Assembly: GCA_030043285.1 (NCBI GenBank)
Contig: JASHXZ010000737.1
Span: 1-5,704, forward strand
Length of the DNA stretch: 5,704 nt
Direction: 5' to 3'
DNA from: Xanthobacteraceae bacterium
GTDB taxonomy: Bacteria > Pseudomonadota > Alphaproteobacteria > Rhizobiales > Xanthobacteraceae
The stretch's first letter is position 1. Each line of letters begins with the position of its first letter. This document shows, piece by piece, positions 5,296 through 5,704 of the stretch. A program made the position numbers and the translations under genes. The notes beneath the pieces were generated by a model that saw nothing but the letters and a program-made list of their open reading frames with translations, made no database searches and had not been told where the DNA came from.

Positions 5296-5413
5296 TGCGA
5301 GGAGCCAACGGGCCCGGCCCGAAGTGGCCGGCCCGATGACAAGCTCCGCGACGAAGCAATCCAGGAGTCGGTGCACCCGGCCCCTGGATTGCTTCGCTTC
5401 GCTCGCAATGACG
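5290..5413. repeat. Composite extragenic palindromic element, CGTCATTGCGAG family
   Basis: The outer arms CGTCATTGCGAG (5290-5301) and CTCGCAATGACG (5402-5413) are perfect 12-bp inverted repeats. The inner arms CGAAGCAATCCAGG (5352-5365) and CCTGGATTGCTTCG (5383-5396) are perfect over 14 bp. Between the left arms is a GC-rich internal hairpin around CGGGCCCGGCCCGAAGTGGCC. I recognise the unit, with its GAGCCAACGGG and CGATGACAAGCTCCGCGACG segments, as a repeat scattered through Bradyrhizobium/Afipia-type genomes. It fills most of the gap between ubiA and the binding-protein gene and overlaps that gene's start codon. A further partial arm, CCTGGATTTCTT, lies at 5452-5463. Confidence 0.85.
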
Positions 5414-5464
5414 GGTGAGTGGATCGACCTAAAATCATCCTGCTTTAATTACCTGGATTTCTTA

Positions 5465-5704
5465 TCATGCAACGCCGCGCAAGGCGGCATCGAGCAGCAG
5501 GCCGGCAAACAGGATCAGGCCGGCGTCGCGATCGGATTTGAACACCGCAAGGCAATTGTCCGGATCGCCGATATCGAGCCGCACGATCTGCCAGATCAGA
5601 TGAGCGGCGAACGCGGCAAGCCCAAGCGCGAACGGCCAGCCGGCATGCGCCAAGAATCCGGCGACCCCGATCAGAATGACGGCGAGCGTATAAAACAACG
5701 CCAG
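5465..5704 (-). CDS. ubiA: 4-hydroxybenzoate polyprenyltransferase, C-terminal part (cut by window edge)
   Basis: Only the last 79 codons are in the window; the frame stays open to 5704, and a TTG at 5698 is an internal Leu codon, not a start. UbiA is an integral membrane prenyltransferase that joins 4-hydroxybenzoate to a polyprenyl diphosphate, an early step of ubiquinone synthesis. The visible part has two hydrophobic helices (LFYTLAVILIGVAGFLAHAG and WPFALGLAAFAAHLIWQ) followed by the family's C-terminal signature: DIGDPDNCLAVFKSDRDAGLILFAG, resembling 'DxDDPxxCLxxFRSNRxxG'. A last hydrophobic stretch ends the protein. The two Asp-rich catalytic motifs lie upstream, outside the window, so they cannot be checked. 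The gene is followed by the palindromic element at 5290-5413, which probably separates it from the next gene. Confidence 0.85.
   Translation of the reverse strand: MALFYTLAVILIGVAGFLAHAGWPFALGLAAFAAHLIWQIVRLDIGDPDNCLAVFKSDRDAGLILFAGLLLDAALRGVA

Noticed and set aside
4342..5418. A 358-residue open frame on the plus strand
   Set aside because: Antisense to the substrate-binding protein gene and running into the repeat element; no recognisable motif.

Overview
The window is GC-rich and looks like the chromosome of an alphaproteobacterium, most likely a Hyphomicrobiales member near Bradyrhizobium, Rhodopseudomonas or Pseudolabrys. The basis is the GC-rich codon usage, the UbiA C-terminus, the small 'GCGPG' secreted protein, and two families of extragenic palindromes that are very common in that group: a 'CCCGGATT...AATCCGGG' type and a 'CGTCATTGCGAG...GAAGCAATCCAGG' type. 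This placement is inferred from pattern recognition, not from a search.

All six genes I can support lie on the minus strand; the long plus-strand reading frames are shadows. In transcription order (high to low coordinate) they are: the C-terminal end of ubiA (ubiquinone biosynthesis, cut by the window edge); a palindromic repeat block; an orphan NitT/TauT-type periplasmic substrate-binding protein whose start codon lies inside that repeat; a 552-residue periplasmic protein joining a carboxypeptidase-regulatory-like domain, a CxxCH cytochrome c-type haem domain and a Vgb-like beta-propeller; a strong bidirectional hairpin terminator; a 407-residue contractile tail-sheath protein with no tube, baseplate or ATPase gene beside it; a 348-bp gene-free stretch with a 33-bp inverted pair of repeats; a 79-residue cysteine-containing secreted protein; another palindrome; and a 104-residue basic protein of unknown function followed by a third palindrome.

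The genes do not form one pathway. Gaps of 170 to 350 bp, a terminator and palindromes after three of the genes suggest mostly separate transcription units. The sheath, the transporter binding protein and the haem-propeller protein each lack the partners they would normally be encoded with. The items most worth a second look are the solitary sheath gene with its 21-bp in-frame N-terminal repeat, the three-domain haem/propeller fusion, and the repeat element that supplies the binding protein's start codon.
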